The translations under genes were made by a program, and so were the position numbers. From Pseudomonas sp. CHM02 (GTDB taxonomy: Bacteria > Pseudomonadota > Gammaproteobacteria > Pseudomonadales > Pseudomonadaceae): a stretch of 40,811 bases of DNA. The notes below the pieces were generated by a model. The model saw only the letters and a program-made list of their open reading frames with translations, was not told where the DNA came from and did no database searches. This document shows positions 7,522-16,463 of the stretch, one piece after another. How positions within the stretch are numbered: the first letter of the stretch is position 1; each line of letters opens with the position of its first letter. The stretch lies in assembly GCF_000612585.1 (NCBI RefSeq), contig NZ_JFCA01000057.1:1-40811 (forward strand), read 5' to 3'.

Positions 7522-8061
7522 ATGGCGATAAAAGAAGGCCTTCGCCCGGGAGGCCGCAGTGCCCGGGTACAAGAATCCGTCCATTCGGCGGTACGTGAAC
7601 TGCTGGACGCTAATGAGCGCTCCAGCGTCACCGTGCCGATGATTGCCGCGCGCGCAGGCGTCACCCCCTCGACGATCTACCGGCGTTGGGGCGACCTCTC
7701 CGTGCTGCTCGCGGACGTAGCGCTGGCGCGCATGCGACCCGACAGCGAGCCGGCCAACACCGGCAGCCTGCGCGGCGATCTACAGGCCTGGGCCGAGCAA
7801 TACCTGGATGAAATGAGTTCGGAGCCGGGCCGCAACATGATGCGCGACTTGCAGTGCATGATCACGCCAGGCTACTGCGTGAGCATCCTGAGTGGGCAGT
7901 TGCAGACGATTGTCGATCGCTACCCGCAGAGCACGCCGCCGAGCGTGGACCATTTGATCAACCTTATCGCAGCGCCGACGGTGTTTCGCATTCTGTTCTC
8001 GAACGCCCCGCTGACGGTGCAAGAGCTGCACGCCCTGATCGAGCTGGCACTCAATCCCTGA
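7522..8061 (+). CDS. TetR/AcrR family regulator
   Basis: A 179-aa protein. The N-terminal helix-turn-helix lies around residues 20-66, with the recognition stretch VTVPMIAARAGVTPSTIYRRWGD typical of TetR proteins. The C-terminal ligand-binding half is not assignable to a named member. AAGG precedes the ATG by about 8 nt. Divergent orientation to the MFS gene and the dyad between them suggest that it represses the exporter and possibly itself. It is followed by a REP doublet and a bidirectional terminator. Confidence 0.92.
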   Translation: MAIKEGLRPGGRSARVQESVHSAVRELLDANERSSVTVPMIAARAGVTPSTIYRRWGDLSVLLADVALARMRPDSEPANTGSLRGDLQAWAEQYLDEMSSEPGRNMMRDLQCMITPGYCVSILSGQLQTIVDRYPQSTPPSVDHLINLIAAPTVFRILFSNAPLTVQELHALIELALNP

Positions 8062-8068
8062 ACCTCCC

Positions 8069-8153
8069 CTGTGGAGCCGGCTTGCCGGCGATGGCGGCCT
8101 GAAGACTTACATTGGATTCAGGGGCCTTATCGCCGGCAAGCCGGCTCCTACAG
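8069..8153. repeat. REP doublet
   Basis: Left arm around 8069-8092 with core GGAGCCGGCTTGCCGGCGAT and right arm around 8129-8153 with its inverse. A spacer of about 36 nt separates them. It lies just after the TetR gene. Confidence 0.88.
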
Positions 8154-8163
8154 AGATGTCCAT

Positions 8164-8196
8164 AAAAAACGGCCTCATCCGAGGCCGTTTTTTTTA
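8164..8196. terminator. Bidirectional rho-independent terminator
   Basis: AACGGCCTC (8168-8176) and GAGGCCGTT (8181-8189) form a 9-bp stem with loop ATCC, with T8 on the right and A6 on the left. It can end both the rightward TetR transcript and the leftward ABC exporter operon. Confidence 0.92.
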
Positions 8197-8210
8197 TTGC
8201 GGATCGCTGC

Positions 8211-8990
8211 TTAGGTGCGCATCCCACGCCCGCTCACCAGCAACCGCGCGCAGCCGATATACAGCACCACAGTGGCTATCAGCATGAAGGTGATCGCCAC
8301 GCTGATCTTGATATCCGACACACCCAGGATGCCGTAGCGGAAGGCGTTGACCATGTGCAACACCGGGTTCGCCAGCGAGACGGTCTGCCAGAACGGCGGC
8401 AGCAGAGTGATGGAGTAGAACACCCCGCCCAGGTAGGTCAGCGGCGTCAGCACGAAGGTCGGGATGATCGAAATATCATCGAAGTTGCGCGCAAACACGG
8501 CGTTGATGAAACCCAGCAGTGAGAAGATCGTCGCCGTCAGTACCACCACCAGAATGGTGACCCCGAGGTGATGCACCTGCAGGTGTGTGAAGAACAGCGA
8601 CAGCAGGGTCACGATCACGCCGACCATCAGGCCACGCAGCACGCCACCCAGGGTGTAGCCGATCAGGATGGTGTGCGGCGACACCGGCGACACCATCAGC
8701 TCTTCGATGGAGCGCTGGAACTTGCTGCCAAAGAAACTCGAGACCACGTTGCCGTAGGAGTTGGTGATCACCGACATCATGATCAAGCCCGGCACGATGT
8801 ACTCCATGTAGGTGAAACCACCCATGTCGCCGATCTGCCGGCCGATCAGGTTACCGAAGATCACGAAGTACAAGACCATGGTGATCGCCGGCGGAAGCAG
8901 GGTCTGCGGCCAGATCCGGGTAAAGCGTTTCACTTCGCGATAGACGATGGTTTGCAGCGCGACGAGGTTGGGTTGCAGTTCGGAACTCAT
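8211..8990 (-). CDS. yadH: ABC-2 type permease, YadH-like
   Basis: A 259-aa inner-membrane protein with six hydrophobic segments. It contains the ABC-2 consensus around GVFYSITLLPPFWQTVSLANPVLHMVNAFRYG (about residues 189-220). It overlaps the ATPase gene by 4 nt, so the two are translationally coupled. The pair matches the YadG/YadH exporter of enterobacteria in size and sequence feel; its substrate is not established. A bidirectional terminator lies just downstream. Confidence 0.93.
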   Translation of the reverse strand: MSSELQPNLVALQTIVYREVKRFTRIWPQTLLPPAITMVLYFVIFGNLIGRQIGDMGGFTYMEYIVPGLIMMSVITNSYGNVVSSFFGSKFQRSIEELMVSPVSPHTILIGYTLGGVLRGLMVGVIVTLLSLFFTHLQVHHLGVTILVVVLTATIFSLLGFINAVFARNFDDISIIPTFVLTPLTYLGGVFYSITLLPPFWQTVSLANPVLHMVNAFRYGILGVSDIKISVAITFMLIATVVLYIGCARLLVSGRGMRT

Positions 8991-9919
8991 ACCGCCACCT
9001 TCGCCAGATTTTTCTCCACCAGGGACACGAACAACTCCTCAAGGCGATTGGTTTTGTTACGCAGGCTCAGCACTTCTATTTGCTGGGCAGCCAACTGAGT
9101 GAACAGCGCAGTGATGCCCATGGCTTTGTCCACCTGCACTTCCAGCGTGTGGCTGTCCACCAGGCGGCTCGGGTAGCCGAGCAATTGCGGCGGCACCGAC
9201 AAATTGTTCTTCAGGTCGAGCAGGAAGGTTTCCACATGCAACTGGCCCAGCAGGTTACGCATGCTGGTGTTCTCGACGATGGTGCCGTGGTCGATGATGC
9301 CAATGTTGCGGCACAACTGTTCAGCCTCTTCCAGGTAATGGGTGGTGAGGATGATGGTGATGCCCTTCTCGTTCAGTTCGGTGAGGAAGGTCCACATCGA
9401 GCGACGCAACTCGATATCCACGCCGGCGGTGGGCTCATCGAGGATCAGCAGGCGCGGTTCGTGCACCAGTGCGCGGGCGATCATCAGGCGGCGCTTCATG
9501 CCACCGGAGAGTGAACGCGAAGGCACATCGCGCTTGTCCCACAGGCCCAGTTGGGTCAGGTACTGCTCGGCGCGCTCCTTGGCGACTTTCGCCGGGATGC
9601 CGTAGTAGCCCGCCTGGGTCACGACGATGTCGAAGGTCTTTTCAAACTGGTTGAAGTTGAATTCCTGGGGCACCACGCCGATGGAACGCTTGAGCGCCGC
9701 CGGGGATTTGTCCAGGTCGTGGCCGAAGATATTCACCGTGCCGCTGGTCTTGTTGACCAGGGTGGAGAGGATACCGATGGTGGTGGATTTGCCGGCGCCG
9801 TTAGGGCCGAGCAAGGCGAAGAAGTCACCTTCGGCGACGTCCAGATCGATACCACTCAGGGCCTGGAAACCGTTGCCGTAGGTTTTGGTTAGCTGCCGGA
9901 TGGACAGAGCGGAACTCAT
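8987..9919 (-). CDS. yadG: ABC transporter ATPase, YadG-like
   Basis: A 310-aa ATPase. Walker A GPNGAGKST is at residues 38-46, the signature LSGGM at 137-141, and Walker B LLILDEP at 157-163. A helical C-terminal extension of about 80 residues follows the nucleotide-binding domain. It energises the YadH-like permease encoded immediately downstream with an ATGA overlap. No strong Shine-Dalgarno sequence is visible before the ATG; the start is supported by the family N-terminus (MSSALSIRQLTKTYGNG). Confidence 0.94.
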   Translation of the reverse strand: MSSALSIRQLTKTYGNGFQALSGIDLDVAEGDFFALLGPNGAGKSTTIGILSTLVNKTSGTVNIFGHDLDKSPAALKRSIGVVPQEFNFNQFEKTFDIVVTQAGYYGIPAKVAKERAEQYLTQLGLWDKRDVPSRSLSGGMKRRLMIARALVHEPRLLILDEPTAGVDIELRRSMWTFLTELNEKGITIILTTHYLEEAEQLCRNIGIIDHGTIVENTSMRNLLGQLHVETFLLDLKNNLSVPPQLLGYPSRLVDSHTLEVQVDKAMGITALFTQLAAQQIEVLSLRNKTNRLEELFVSLVEKNLAKVAV

Positions 9920-10053
9920 ATCGGAATACGCACCAAAGAAGGGAATAGAAAGAGTAGATGAGGGCGCAGCCCAGGTAGTTCAACGGCGGCGCATGACAAG
10001 CATGGTGCTTGCCCGCGCCGCACAAGTACAGTCACCCGTATTAATAGTGGGTA

Positions 10054-10671
10054 TTAAGTCAACGCAGTCATGACCGCTTTGCGGTAGGCCGGGCGCTGTT
10101 GCAGTCGCTGGTACCAGGCCTCCAGGTGGGGCATTGCCGGCCGTTCGATGGGCATTTCAAACCAGGCGTAGATGAAGCTGCCCAAGGGAATGTCACCCAT
10201 GCCGATCGCTTCACCCGACAGATACGGCTGTGTGGCAAGCGCCTGGTCGACGGTCTTGAGCACATCGATGCAGGCCTGGCGCCCGGCGTGGATGGTGTCC
10301 CAGTTCTGTTTTTCCGCCGGGGTGCGCAGCACGCCCCAGAATACGATCTTGAACGGTTCGGCGAAGGTGGAGGTGGTCCAGTCCATCCACTTTTCCGCGT
10401 TGGCGCGGGCTTTCACGTCACTGGGGTACCAACTGGAAGCCTGCTTGGCACAGAGGTAACGCACGATGGTGTTGGACTCCCACAGCACAAAGTCGCCGTC
10501 CTCGATCATCGGCACTCGACCGTTGGGGTTCAACGCCCGGTAGTGCGGCGTGTCGACCACACCAAAAGCCCCGCCCGCATCAATTGCCTCATAGTCCAGG
10601 CCGAGCTCCTCGGCGCACCACAGTGCCTTCCTGACGTTTGATGAATTTTTACGACCCCAGATTTTCAGCAT
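10054..10671 (-). CDS. Glutathione S-transferase family protein
   Basis: A 205-aa cytosolic protein. It has an N-terminal thioredoxin-fold GST domain (MLKIWGRKNSSNVRKALW, residues 1-18; VPMIEDGDFVLWESNTI around residues 52-68, the glutathione gamma-Glu site) and a helical C-terminal domain. The frame extends nine codons upstream, but AAAGG sits properly only before the ATG at 10671, and that gives the family N-terminus. It lies downstream of, and co-directional with, the transglutaminase-like gene with a 57-nt gap. Conjugation substrate unknown. Confidence 0.93.
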   Translation of the reverse strand: MLKIWGRKNSSNVRKALWCAEELGLDYEAIDAGGAFGVVDTPHYRALNPNGRVPMIEDGDFVLWESNTIVRYLCAKQASSWYPSDVKARANAEKWMDWTTSTFAEPFKIVFWGVLRTPAEKQNWDTIHAGRQACIDVLKTVDQALATQPYLSGEAIGMGDIPLGSFIYAWFEMPIERPAMPHLEAWYQRLQQRPAYRKAVMTALT

Positions 10672-10728
10672 GACCGCGCCTTTATTGTTGATGAACATGG
10701 CTTGATGAACGCAGCAGCATACGCCGGT

Positions 10729-11388
10729 TCACGCGCGGCTTAAATCGCTCTGCATATCGCCCAGCAGCGCGGGCATGTCCTCGCCGAACAGGTGGGGGTA
10801 ACACTGCTGGATATGGGCGAAGAAAAATGCCTCGGGCACATCAGGAAACTGCCCATGGTCGACCACGTACTCCATCGAACGCCGGCCCTGGCGGTTGAAC
10901 GCGTGGAAGACACTGTCGTTGACGCCATCGAAGTCCAGCGGGGGGACGTCGAACACCTCGCACAGTTGCTGGTTGAACGCGGGGGTGGCCTTGACCCAGC
11001 GACCCTGCAGGTAAAGCTCGGTATAACCATGCATGGCGAACACATCACTCTTGAGCAAGGCGATCAGGCGCGGCGTCGACAAGTGATTGCGCACATCCGC
11101 CAGGCCGATGCGCGCCGGGATACCGCAGTGGCGGGCGCAGGCCGCCAGCAAGGTAGCCTTGGGCACGCAATAGCTCTCGCCGGTGGCCAGGGCGAAGCTG
11201 GCGTTCAGCGTGTCTGGATCGCGGCTGAAGGTGTAGGGGTTGTAGCGAATCGCCTCACGCACGGCGTAGTAGAGGCTGACTGCCTGGTCACTTGCAGCCG
11301 CACGGGCTCCGCGATGTTTTTCGGCGAACTCCACCACGGCAGGGTGGTCACTATCGATGAAGCGGCTGGGACTCAGGTACGTATCCAT
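10729..11388 (-). CDS. Transglutaminase-like domain protein
   Basis: A 219-aa protein with a transglutaminase-like cysteine-protease fold. The nucleophile region is SYCVPKATLLAACARHCGIPAR (C74) and the histidine region is HGYTELYLQGRWVKATPAFN (H120). The aspartate usual in the W-V-x-x-D-P motif is threonine here (T135), a variation also typical of this subfamily as far as I recall. The function is unknown; it may be a peptidase or amidase. The frame continues far upstream, but GGAG before the ATG at 11388 sets the start. It is divergent from fadE. Confidence 0.85.
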   Translation of the reverse strand: MDTYLSPSRFIDSDHPAVVEFAEKHRGARAAASDQAVSLYYAVREAIRYNPYTFSRDPDTLNASFALATGESYCVPKATLLAACARHCGIPARIGLADVRNHLSTPRLIALLKSDVFAMHGYTELYLQGRWVKATPAFNQQLCEVFDVPPLDFDGVNDSVFHAFNRQGRRSMEYVVDHGQFPDVPEAFFFAHIQQCYPHLFGEDMPALLGDMQSDLSRA

Positions 11389-11579
11389 GAGCGTGATCTC
11401 CGGGGTAAGCCTGGAGTTTAACGACAGGTCTGCCACAGCGATAACGACGATTCGGCCAAATGTCGGCGCCTGATGCCAGGTGCTCCCAGTACAACTTGTA
11501 ACACCCTGATCACCCCGCTTGCTCGGATGCCGACTAAGCTCCCTGGTGGTTTCGCCCCTGGTTTCACGGAGGATTGAAT

Positions 11580-14027
11580 ATGCTGTTGTTGTGGATACTG
11601 GTGCTGGTGGTCGGCATTGCCTACCTCGCACATCGCCGCGTCGCCCCCTTGCCCGCGCTGGGTGTGGTCGCTGTCTACCTGCTGGCGATGGGCGCCTGGA
11701 GCCACGCACCGGGATGGCTGCTGCTGGTTTTCTGGGTATTGATCGCCATCGTGGCCGCGCCCCTGCTGTTGCCCGACCTGCGCCGCCAATACTTCACCAA
11801 GCCGCTCTTCAGTTGGTTCCAGAAAGTCCTGCCGCCGATGTCCGAGACCGAGCGCGACGCCATCGACGCCGGCACCGTGTGGTGGGATGGCGAGCTGTTC
11901 AGCGGTCGCCCCGACTGGGACAAGTTGCTGGCCTACCCCAAGGCCCAACTGACCGAAGAAGAACAGGCCTTCATCGACGGCCCTACCGAAGCACTCTGCG
12001 CCATGGTCAGCGACTGGGAGATCGGCCAGGCCATGGACCTGCCGCCCGCTGCCTGGGAACACATCAAGACCCATGGTTTCTTCGCCCTGATCATTCCCAA
12101 GGAATATGGCGGCAAGGGCTTCTCCGCCTACGCCCACTCCCAGGTCGCGATGAAACTCGCCACCCGCAGCGGCGACCTGGCCTCCACCGTGATGGTACCC
12201 AACTCCCTCGGCCCGGCCGAACTGCTGCTGCACTACGGCACCGACGAACAGCGCAACCACTACCTGCCACGCCTGGCCCGCGGCGATGACATTCCCTGCT
12301 TTGCCCTCACCGGCCCACTGGCCGGCTCCGATGCCGGCGCCATGCCCGACACCGGCGTGATCTGCAAAGGTGAATGGGAAGGCAAGGAAACCCTCGGCCT
12401 GCGCCTGAACTGGGAAAAACGCTACATCACCCTCGGCCCGGTCGCGACCCTGCTGGGCCTGGCCTTCAAGGCCCACGACCCGGACCACCTGCTGGGCGAC
12501 GAGGAAGACCTGGGCATCAGCCTGGCGCTGATCCCCACCGACACCCCCGGCGTGGAAATCGGCCGTCGCCACCTGCCCCTGGGCGCCGCGTTCATGAACG
12601 GCCCCAATTCCGGCAAGGACGTGTTCATTCCGCTGGAATTCCTGATCGGCGGCCAGGAGATGCTCGGCAAGGGCTGGATGATGTTGATGAACTGCCTCTC
12701 GGTGGGCCGTTCGATCTCCCTGCCTGCGGTCGGCACCGGCGCGGCCAAGTTCACCAGCCTGGTGACCGGCCAATACGCCCAGGTGCGCGAGCAATTCAAC
12801 GTGCCCCTGTCGGCGTTCGAAGGTATCCAGGAAGCCCTGGCGCGCATCGGCGGCAACGCCTGGCTGATGGACAGCGCACGCATGCTCACCGCCAATGCCG
12901 TGGACCTGGGGGAAAAACCCTCGGTGCTCTCGGCAATCCTCAAGTACCACCTCACCGAGCGCGGTCGCGAGTGCATCAGCCACGCCATGGACGTGCACGG
13001 CGGCAAGGGCATCATCATGGGCCCGAACAACTACCTGGGTCGCAACTGGCAAGGCGCGCCGATCTTCATCACCGTGGAAGGCGCGAATATCCTCTCGCGC
13101 AACCTGATGATCTTCGGCCAGGGCGCAATCCGTTGCCATCCGTTCGTGCTCAAGGAAATGGCCCTGGCCGGTCGCGACGACCATGACCAGGCGCTGAAGG
13201 AATTCGACGGGCTGCTGATGCAACACATCGGCTTCGCCGTAAGCAACGCCGCCAGCACCCTGGTGCTGAACCTCGGCGTGGGTCATTTCGAGAAGGCTCC
13301 GGGCAACCGTCTGAGCCAGGGGTATTTCCGCGCACTGAACCGCCAGGCTGCCGCGTTCGCGCTGCTGGCCGACCTGAGCATGATGCTGCTGGGTGGCGAA
13401 CTGAAGCGTCGCGAACGCTTGTCGGCACGCCTGGGTGATGTGCTGAGCCATATGTACCTGGCGTCGGCCGCGCTCAAGCGTTATCACGACCTGGATTCGC
13501 CGGACCACCTGGAACCGCTGTTCGCCTGGGCCATGGAGGAAAGCCTCGGCGAATCGGAACGAGCCCTGGATGAGCTGCTGAGCAACTTCCCGAACAAGGT
13601 GCTGGGCTGCCTGTTGCGGGTGATCGTGTTCCCGTTCGGACGCCGTCATACCGGGCCGTCCGATGCGCTGGATGCCGAAGTGGCTGCGGTGATCGGCCGC
13701 GCCAAAGGCGATCCGACCCTGGAAGAATTGCTGGCCGGCTGCTACCGCCCGCAATCGGCGGAAGACCCGGTAGGCGCCCTGCAACACGCCTACGACCTGC
13801 TCGGCGCCAGCCATCCGCTGCAGAAAAAACTGCACACCGCGCTCAAGAGCGGCCAGGTCAAACCGACTGCCGGCGAGCACGCCATCGATGCGGCGCTGCA
13901 CGCCGGCGTGCTGCAACCGGCCGAAGCGCAGACGCTGCGTGACGCTGAAGCAGCACGGCGCAAGGTGATCGACGTGGATGATTTCAGCAAGGAAGAGCTG
14001 ACCCAGGCCGAGGGTAAAGTCCGCTGA
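11580..14027 (+). CDS. fadE: Acyl-CoA dehydrogenase FadE
   Basis: An 815-aa membrane-anchored acyl-CoA dehydrogenase, the first oxidation step of fatty acid beta-oxidation. Two hydrophobic segments (about residues 1-20 and 36-62) precede the flavin dehydrogenase domain (about 115-520, including ECISHAMDVHGGKGIIMGPNNYLGR), and a FadE-specific C-terminal domain of about 250 residues follows. ACGGAGGA (11566-11573) sits 7 nt before the ATG at 11580; the TTG two codons upstream is inside that spacing and was rejected. A strong terminator follows, then a small gene that accompanies fadE in pseudomonads. Confidence 0.97.
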   Translation: MLLLWILVLVVGIAYLAHRRVAPLPALGVVAVYLLAMGAWSHAPGWLLLVFWVLIAIVAAPLLLPDLRRQYFTKPLFSWFQKVLPPMSETERDAIDAGTVWWDGELFSGRPDWDKLLAYPKAQLTEEEQAFIDGPTEALCAMVSDWEIGQAMDLPPAAWEHIKTHGFFALIIPKEYGGKGFSAYAHSQVAMKLATRSGDLASTVMVPNSLGPAELLLHYGTDEQRNHYLPRLARGDDIPCFALTGPLAGSDAGAMPDTGVICKGEWEGKETLGLRLNWEKRYITLGPVATLLGLAFKAHDPDHLLGDEEDLGISLALIPTDTPGVEIGRRHLPLGAAFMNGPNSGKDVFIPLEFLIGGQEMLGKGWMMLMNCLSVGRSISLPAVGTGAAKFTSLVTGQYAQVREQFNVPLSAFEGIQEALARIGGNAWLMDSARMLTANAVDLGEKPSVLSAILKYHLTERGRECISHAMDVHGGKGIIMGPNNYLGRNWQGAPIFITVEGANILSRNLMIFGQGAIRCHPFVLKEMALAGRDDHDQALKEFDGLLMQHIGFAVSNAASTLVLNLGVGHFEKAPGNRLSQGYFRALNRQAAAFALLADLSMMLLGGELKRRERLSARLGDVLSHMYLASAALKRYHDLDSPDHLEPLFAWAMEESLGESERALDELLSNFPNKVLGCLLRVIVFPFGRRHTGPSDALDAEVAAVIGRAKGDPTLEELLAGCYRPQSAEDPVGALQHAYDLLGASHPLQKKLHTALKSGQVKPTAGEHAIDAALHAGVLQPAEAQTLRDAEAARRKVIDVDDFSKEELTQAEGKVR

Positions 14028-14046
14028 GTCGAGCGGTCATATAAAT

Positions 14047-14083
14047 ACGGGCGCGAGAGGCATATACTCTCGCGCCCGTTTTT
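14047..14083 (+). terminator. Rho-independent terminator of fadE
   Basis: Perfect 13-bp arms ACGGGCGCGAGAG (14047-14059) and CTCTCGCGCCCGT (14067-14079) with a 7-nt loop and a T5 run. It lies 19 nt past the fadE stop. Confidence 0.93.
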
Positions 14084-14102
14084 GCTTTAGAGGACTTATC
14101 TC

Positions 14103-14510
14103 GTGTCCAACGTCGTTGCCGATCATCTCGTCTTGCTCGACCACTTGCGCAGCATCCTGGTTGCCGTCGGCGAAGCCGAACAGGTGCCCGAGGAAAGCCA
14201 CACATTGTTCCTGGAGCGTTTCGACGAATTGCGCGCCCTGCTGCCGATCGACCCGATCGAAAGCCAATACCTGGGCCAGGACCTGATGAGCCAGGTCATC
14301 CTGCGCTACCCGCAAATTGCCCACCTGGTCCCGCGCGACCTGCTGTGGTTCTTTGGCGGTGACTGCCTGCATTTCATGCCCGACGAAGAACTGGACCTGT
14401 ACCAGGCCCTGGAAGAACGTCGCTTCGAAGCCGAACAGAACGACGAACCGTTCGACTGGAACCAGGAAAAACAGCTGCTGGCCATGCCGGACGACCAGAG
14501 CAAGCACTGA
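14103..14510 (+). CDS. PA2817 family protein of unknown function
   Basis: A 135-aa soluble acidic protein without signal peptide or membrane segment. I recognise it as the small conserved Pseudomonas protein that accompanies fadE (PA2817-type); no activity is known to me. The body is helical, with an acidic, Glu/Asp/Gln-rich C-terminus (around residues 98-135). Translation begins at GTG 14103 behind GAGGA (14090-14094). The fadE terminator stands between it and fadE, so it probably needs its own promoter or readthrough. Confidence 0.85.
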   Translation: MSNVVADHLVLLDHLRSILVAVGEAEQVPEESHTLFLERFDELRALLPIDPIESQYLGQDLMSQVILRYPQIAHLVPRDLLWFFGGDCLHFMPDEELDLYQALEERRFEAEQNDEPFDWNQEKQLLAMPDDQSKH

Positions 14511-14537
14511 CTTTTTCATGCCTGCACAACATTCAAT

Positions 14538-14620
14538 GGAGGAGCTGACTTGCCAGCGATGAGGTCCTTGAAACCAGCATCGGGCTCAAGGCAGCCATCG
14601 CCGGCAAGCCGGCTCCTACA
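14538..14620. repeat. REP doublet with one degenerate arm
   Basis: The right arm CATCGCCGGCAAGCCGGCTC... (14596-14620) is intact. The left arm (14538-14562) has diverged to GGAGCTGACTTGCCAGCGATG. It sits between two convergent genes. Confidence 0.75.
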
Positions 14621-14635
14621 GTTTCGACCGCATTC

Positions 14636-15568
14636 CTACCGTTTGCGCAATGTCGGCTCCTTCGCCATGCACGCCACCAGATAATCGATAAACACCCGTA
14701 ACTTCGGTGGCAGATAGCGCGTGGGCGAATGCAGCAACCACGCCTCGCCATGGTACGACGCAATAAAGTCCCACCCTGGCAACACCTGCACCAACCGCCC
14801 CTCCTCCAATGCATGCCGCGCCGTAAAGTACGGCAAGCTGCCAATGCCCACATGCTGCAACACCGCATCCAGCCGCACACCGGTGTGGTTCGCCGCGTAA
14901 CGCCCACGCACTGCGACCGTCACCGCCTTGCCGGCCTGGCGAAATTTCCAGCGGGAATCCCCCGGTGTCTCTCCCAGGTAGATGCAACTGTGTGCCAGCA
15001 AATCCTGGGGGTGGCCCGGCGTTCCATGCTCGGCCAGGTACTGCGGGGTTGCGCACAACAGATGCTCGATAGGCAATAACTGGCGGCCGACCAACCCCGG
15101 CGGCGGGCTGTCGGTGATGCGAATGCTGAGGTCGACGTTGTCATCAATCAGGTCCACCTGCCGATCCTCGAGGATCAATTGCACATCCACCTTGGGATAA
15201 CGCCGCAGAAATTCCGGCATATGCGGGTGCACCACAAAGCGCCCCACTGCCTTGGGCACGCTGACCCGCACCAGCCCTTCAGCTTCATGGGTGAACTGGC
15301 CGCTGATCTCCATCACCGAACGCGCCGCGTTGACCATCTCCTGGCAGCGCTTGAACACCTCTTCCCCACCCTCGCTCAGGCGCAACTTGCGCGTGGTGCG
15401 TTGCAGCAACCGAGTGGCCAGGGCCTTCTCCAGGCGCGAGATGCTGCGGCTCACCGAGGACGGCGAGGCACCCATTTGCCGAGCGGCTGCGGAGAAGCTG
15501 CCGGTTTCCACCACTTTGACGAAAATCGCCATTTCGCCCAGCAGCGGCAAAGGTAGATTGATGCTCAT
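14636..15568 (-). CDS. LysR family transcriptional regulator
   Basis: A 310-aa protein. The N-terminal winged helix (about residues 10-68) contains GSFSAAARQMGASPSSVSRSISRLE, the LysR recognition region. The C-terminal periplasmic-binding-type effector domain spans about 95-300. The frame starts five codons earlier at 15583; the ATG at 15568 gives the usual LysR N-terminus, though neither has a strong Shine-Dalgarno sequence. It is divergent from the alanyl-tRNA editing gene, with about 90 nt between starts, so it may regulate that gene. Effector unknown. Confidence 0.93.
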   Translation of the reverse strand: MSINLPLPLLGEMAIFVKVVETGSFSAAARQMGASPSSVSRSISRLEKALATRLLQRTTRKLRLSEGGEEVFKRCQEMVNAARSVMEISGQFTHEAEGLVRVSVPKAVGRFVVHPHMPEFLRRYPKVDVQLILEDRQVDLIDDNVDLSIRITDSPPPGLVGRQLLPIEHLLCATPQYLAEHGTPGHPQDLLAHSCIYLGETPGDSRWKFRQAGKAVTVAVRGRYAANHTGVRLDAVLQHVGIGSLPYFTARHALEEGRLVQVLPGWDFIASYHGEAWLLHSPTRYLPPKLRVFIDYLVACMAKEPTLRKR

Positions 15569-15657
15569 GGTGCACAGGTCCATTGATAGTTGAGTGGATT
15601 ATCACCCATCTGCGCACTATTTATACTGCCCGCAGAACCCTGATGCGGATGTAGATC

Positions 15658-16284
15658 ATGACCGAGCGCCTGTTTTTCACCCACGACCACCTGACTGCCG
15701 AGTTGGAGGTGCTGAGTTGTACCCCCCATGAAGACCAGTTTGCGGTCATCTTGCAGTCGACGATTTTTCACCCACAGGGCGGTGGGCAACCCTTCGATAC
15801 CGGCTGGCTCGGTGAAAGCACTGTGCTGCGCGTGACCCAGGAAGCCGATCGCGTGGTGCACTACGTCGACCGCCCGCTGGAACCAGGCCCCATCACTGCG
15901 CGGGTCGATGAACAGCGTCGCGCGTTGCACACTCGACTGCATTCCGCCGGACATTTGATCGGCAACGTGGGCGAGACCCTGGGTTGGATGCCGATCAAGG
16001 CCCATCACTGGCCAGGCGAAGGCAAGATCACCTTCATTCGTGGCGAAACCGCACAAGCCATGGAGGCCGAGACGATCCAGCAACAGGTCAACCAATGGAT
16101 CGCCGCGGACTACCCGCGCCATATGAACCTGGAAGACGGCACCCGCCACGTCGGCTTTGGCGAGTTGCCTGCGTATGCCTGCGGCGGCACGCATGTGCAG
16201 AAGCTGGGTGAACTGGGCCAGATCACCATCCTGGCGTTATCGGAAAAAAAGGGCGCGTTGTCGGTGCGTTACGAAATCACCTGA
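15658..16284 (+). CDS. AlaX-type alanyl-tRNA editing protein
   Basis: A 208-aa stand-alone homologue of the alanyl-tRNA synthetase editing domain. It hydrolyses mischarged tRNA-Ala (Ser or Gly). Zinc ligands are H95 and H99 in HSAGH and C175 and H179 in CGGTH. The FHPQGGGQPFDTG block (residues 38-49) is also characteristic. It is divergent from a LysR gene and followed by a large REP palindrome. The ORF starts with ATG right after GTAGATC; no strong Shine-Dalgarno sequence was seen. Confidence 0.93.
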   Translation: MTERLFFTHDHLTAELEVLSCTPHEDQFAVILQSTIFHPQGGGQPFDTGWLGESTVLRVTQEADRVVHYVDRPLEPGPITARVDEQRRALHTRLHSAGHLIGNVGETLGWMPIKAHHWPGEGKITFIRGETAQAMEAETIQQQVNQWIAADYPRHMNLEDGTRHVGFGELPAYACGGTHVQKLGELGQITILALSEKKGALSVRYEIT

Positions 16285-16318
16285 AACAGCCCTGCCGCCC
16301 CTGCAGTGGGTGAAGCCC

Positions 16319-16436
16319 TTGTGGCGAGCGGGCTTGCCCCGCGTTGGAGTGCGCAGCGCTCCCGCTTTTTTTGGGGGCCGCTGCGCAGCCCAACGCGGGG
16401 CAAGCCCGCTCGCCACAACAAGCCCGCTTGCCACAG
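16319..16436. repeat. REPIN plus an extra REP half-site
   Basis: Arms 16319-16358 and about 16380-16418 are inverted copies with core GTGGCGAGCGGGCTTGCCCCG. The loop carries an internal T7 run. A third partial copy, CAAGCCCGCTTGCCACAG, follows at 16419-16436. It lies between the convergent AlaX and phoD genes and may end transcription. Confidence 0.88.
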
Positions 16437-16463
16437 AAAATCGGCTTGTCAGAACGAACTTCC

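Noticed and set aside
11418..13916. 832-codon open frame antisense to fadE
   Set aside because: The residues are Gln/Gly/His/Val-rich in the pattern produced by reading fadE backward; there is no known domain and fadE explains the whole stretch.
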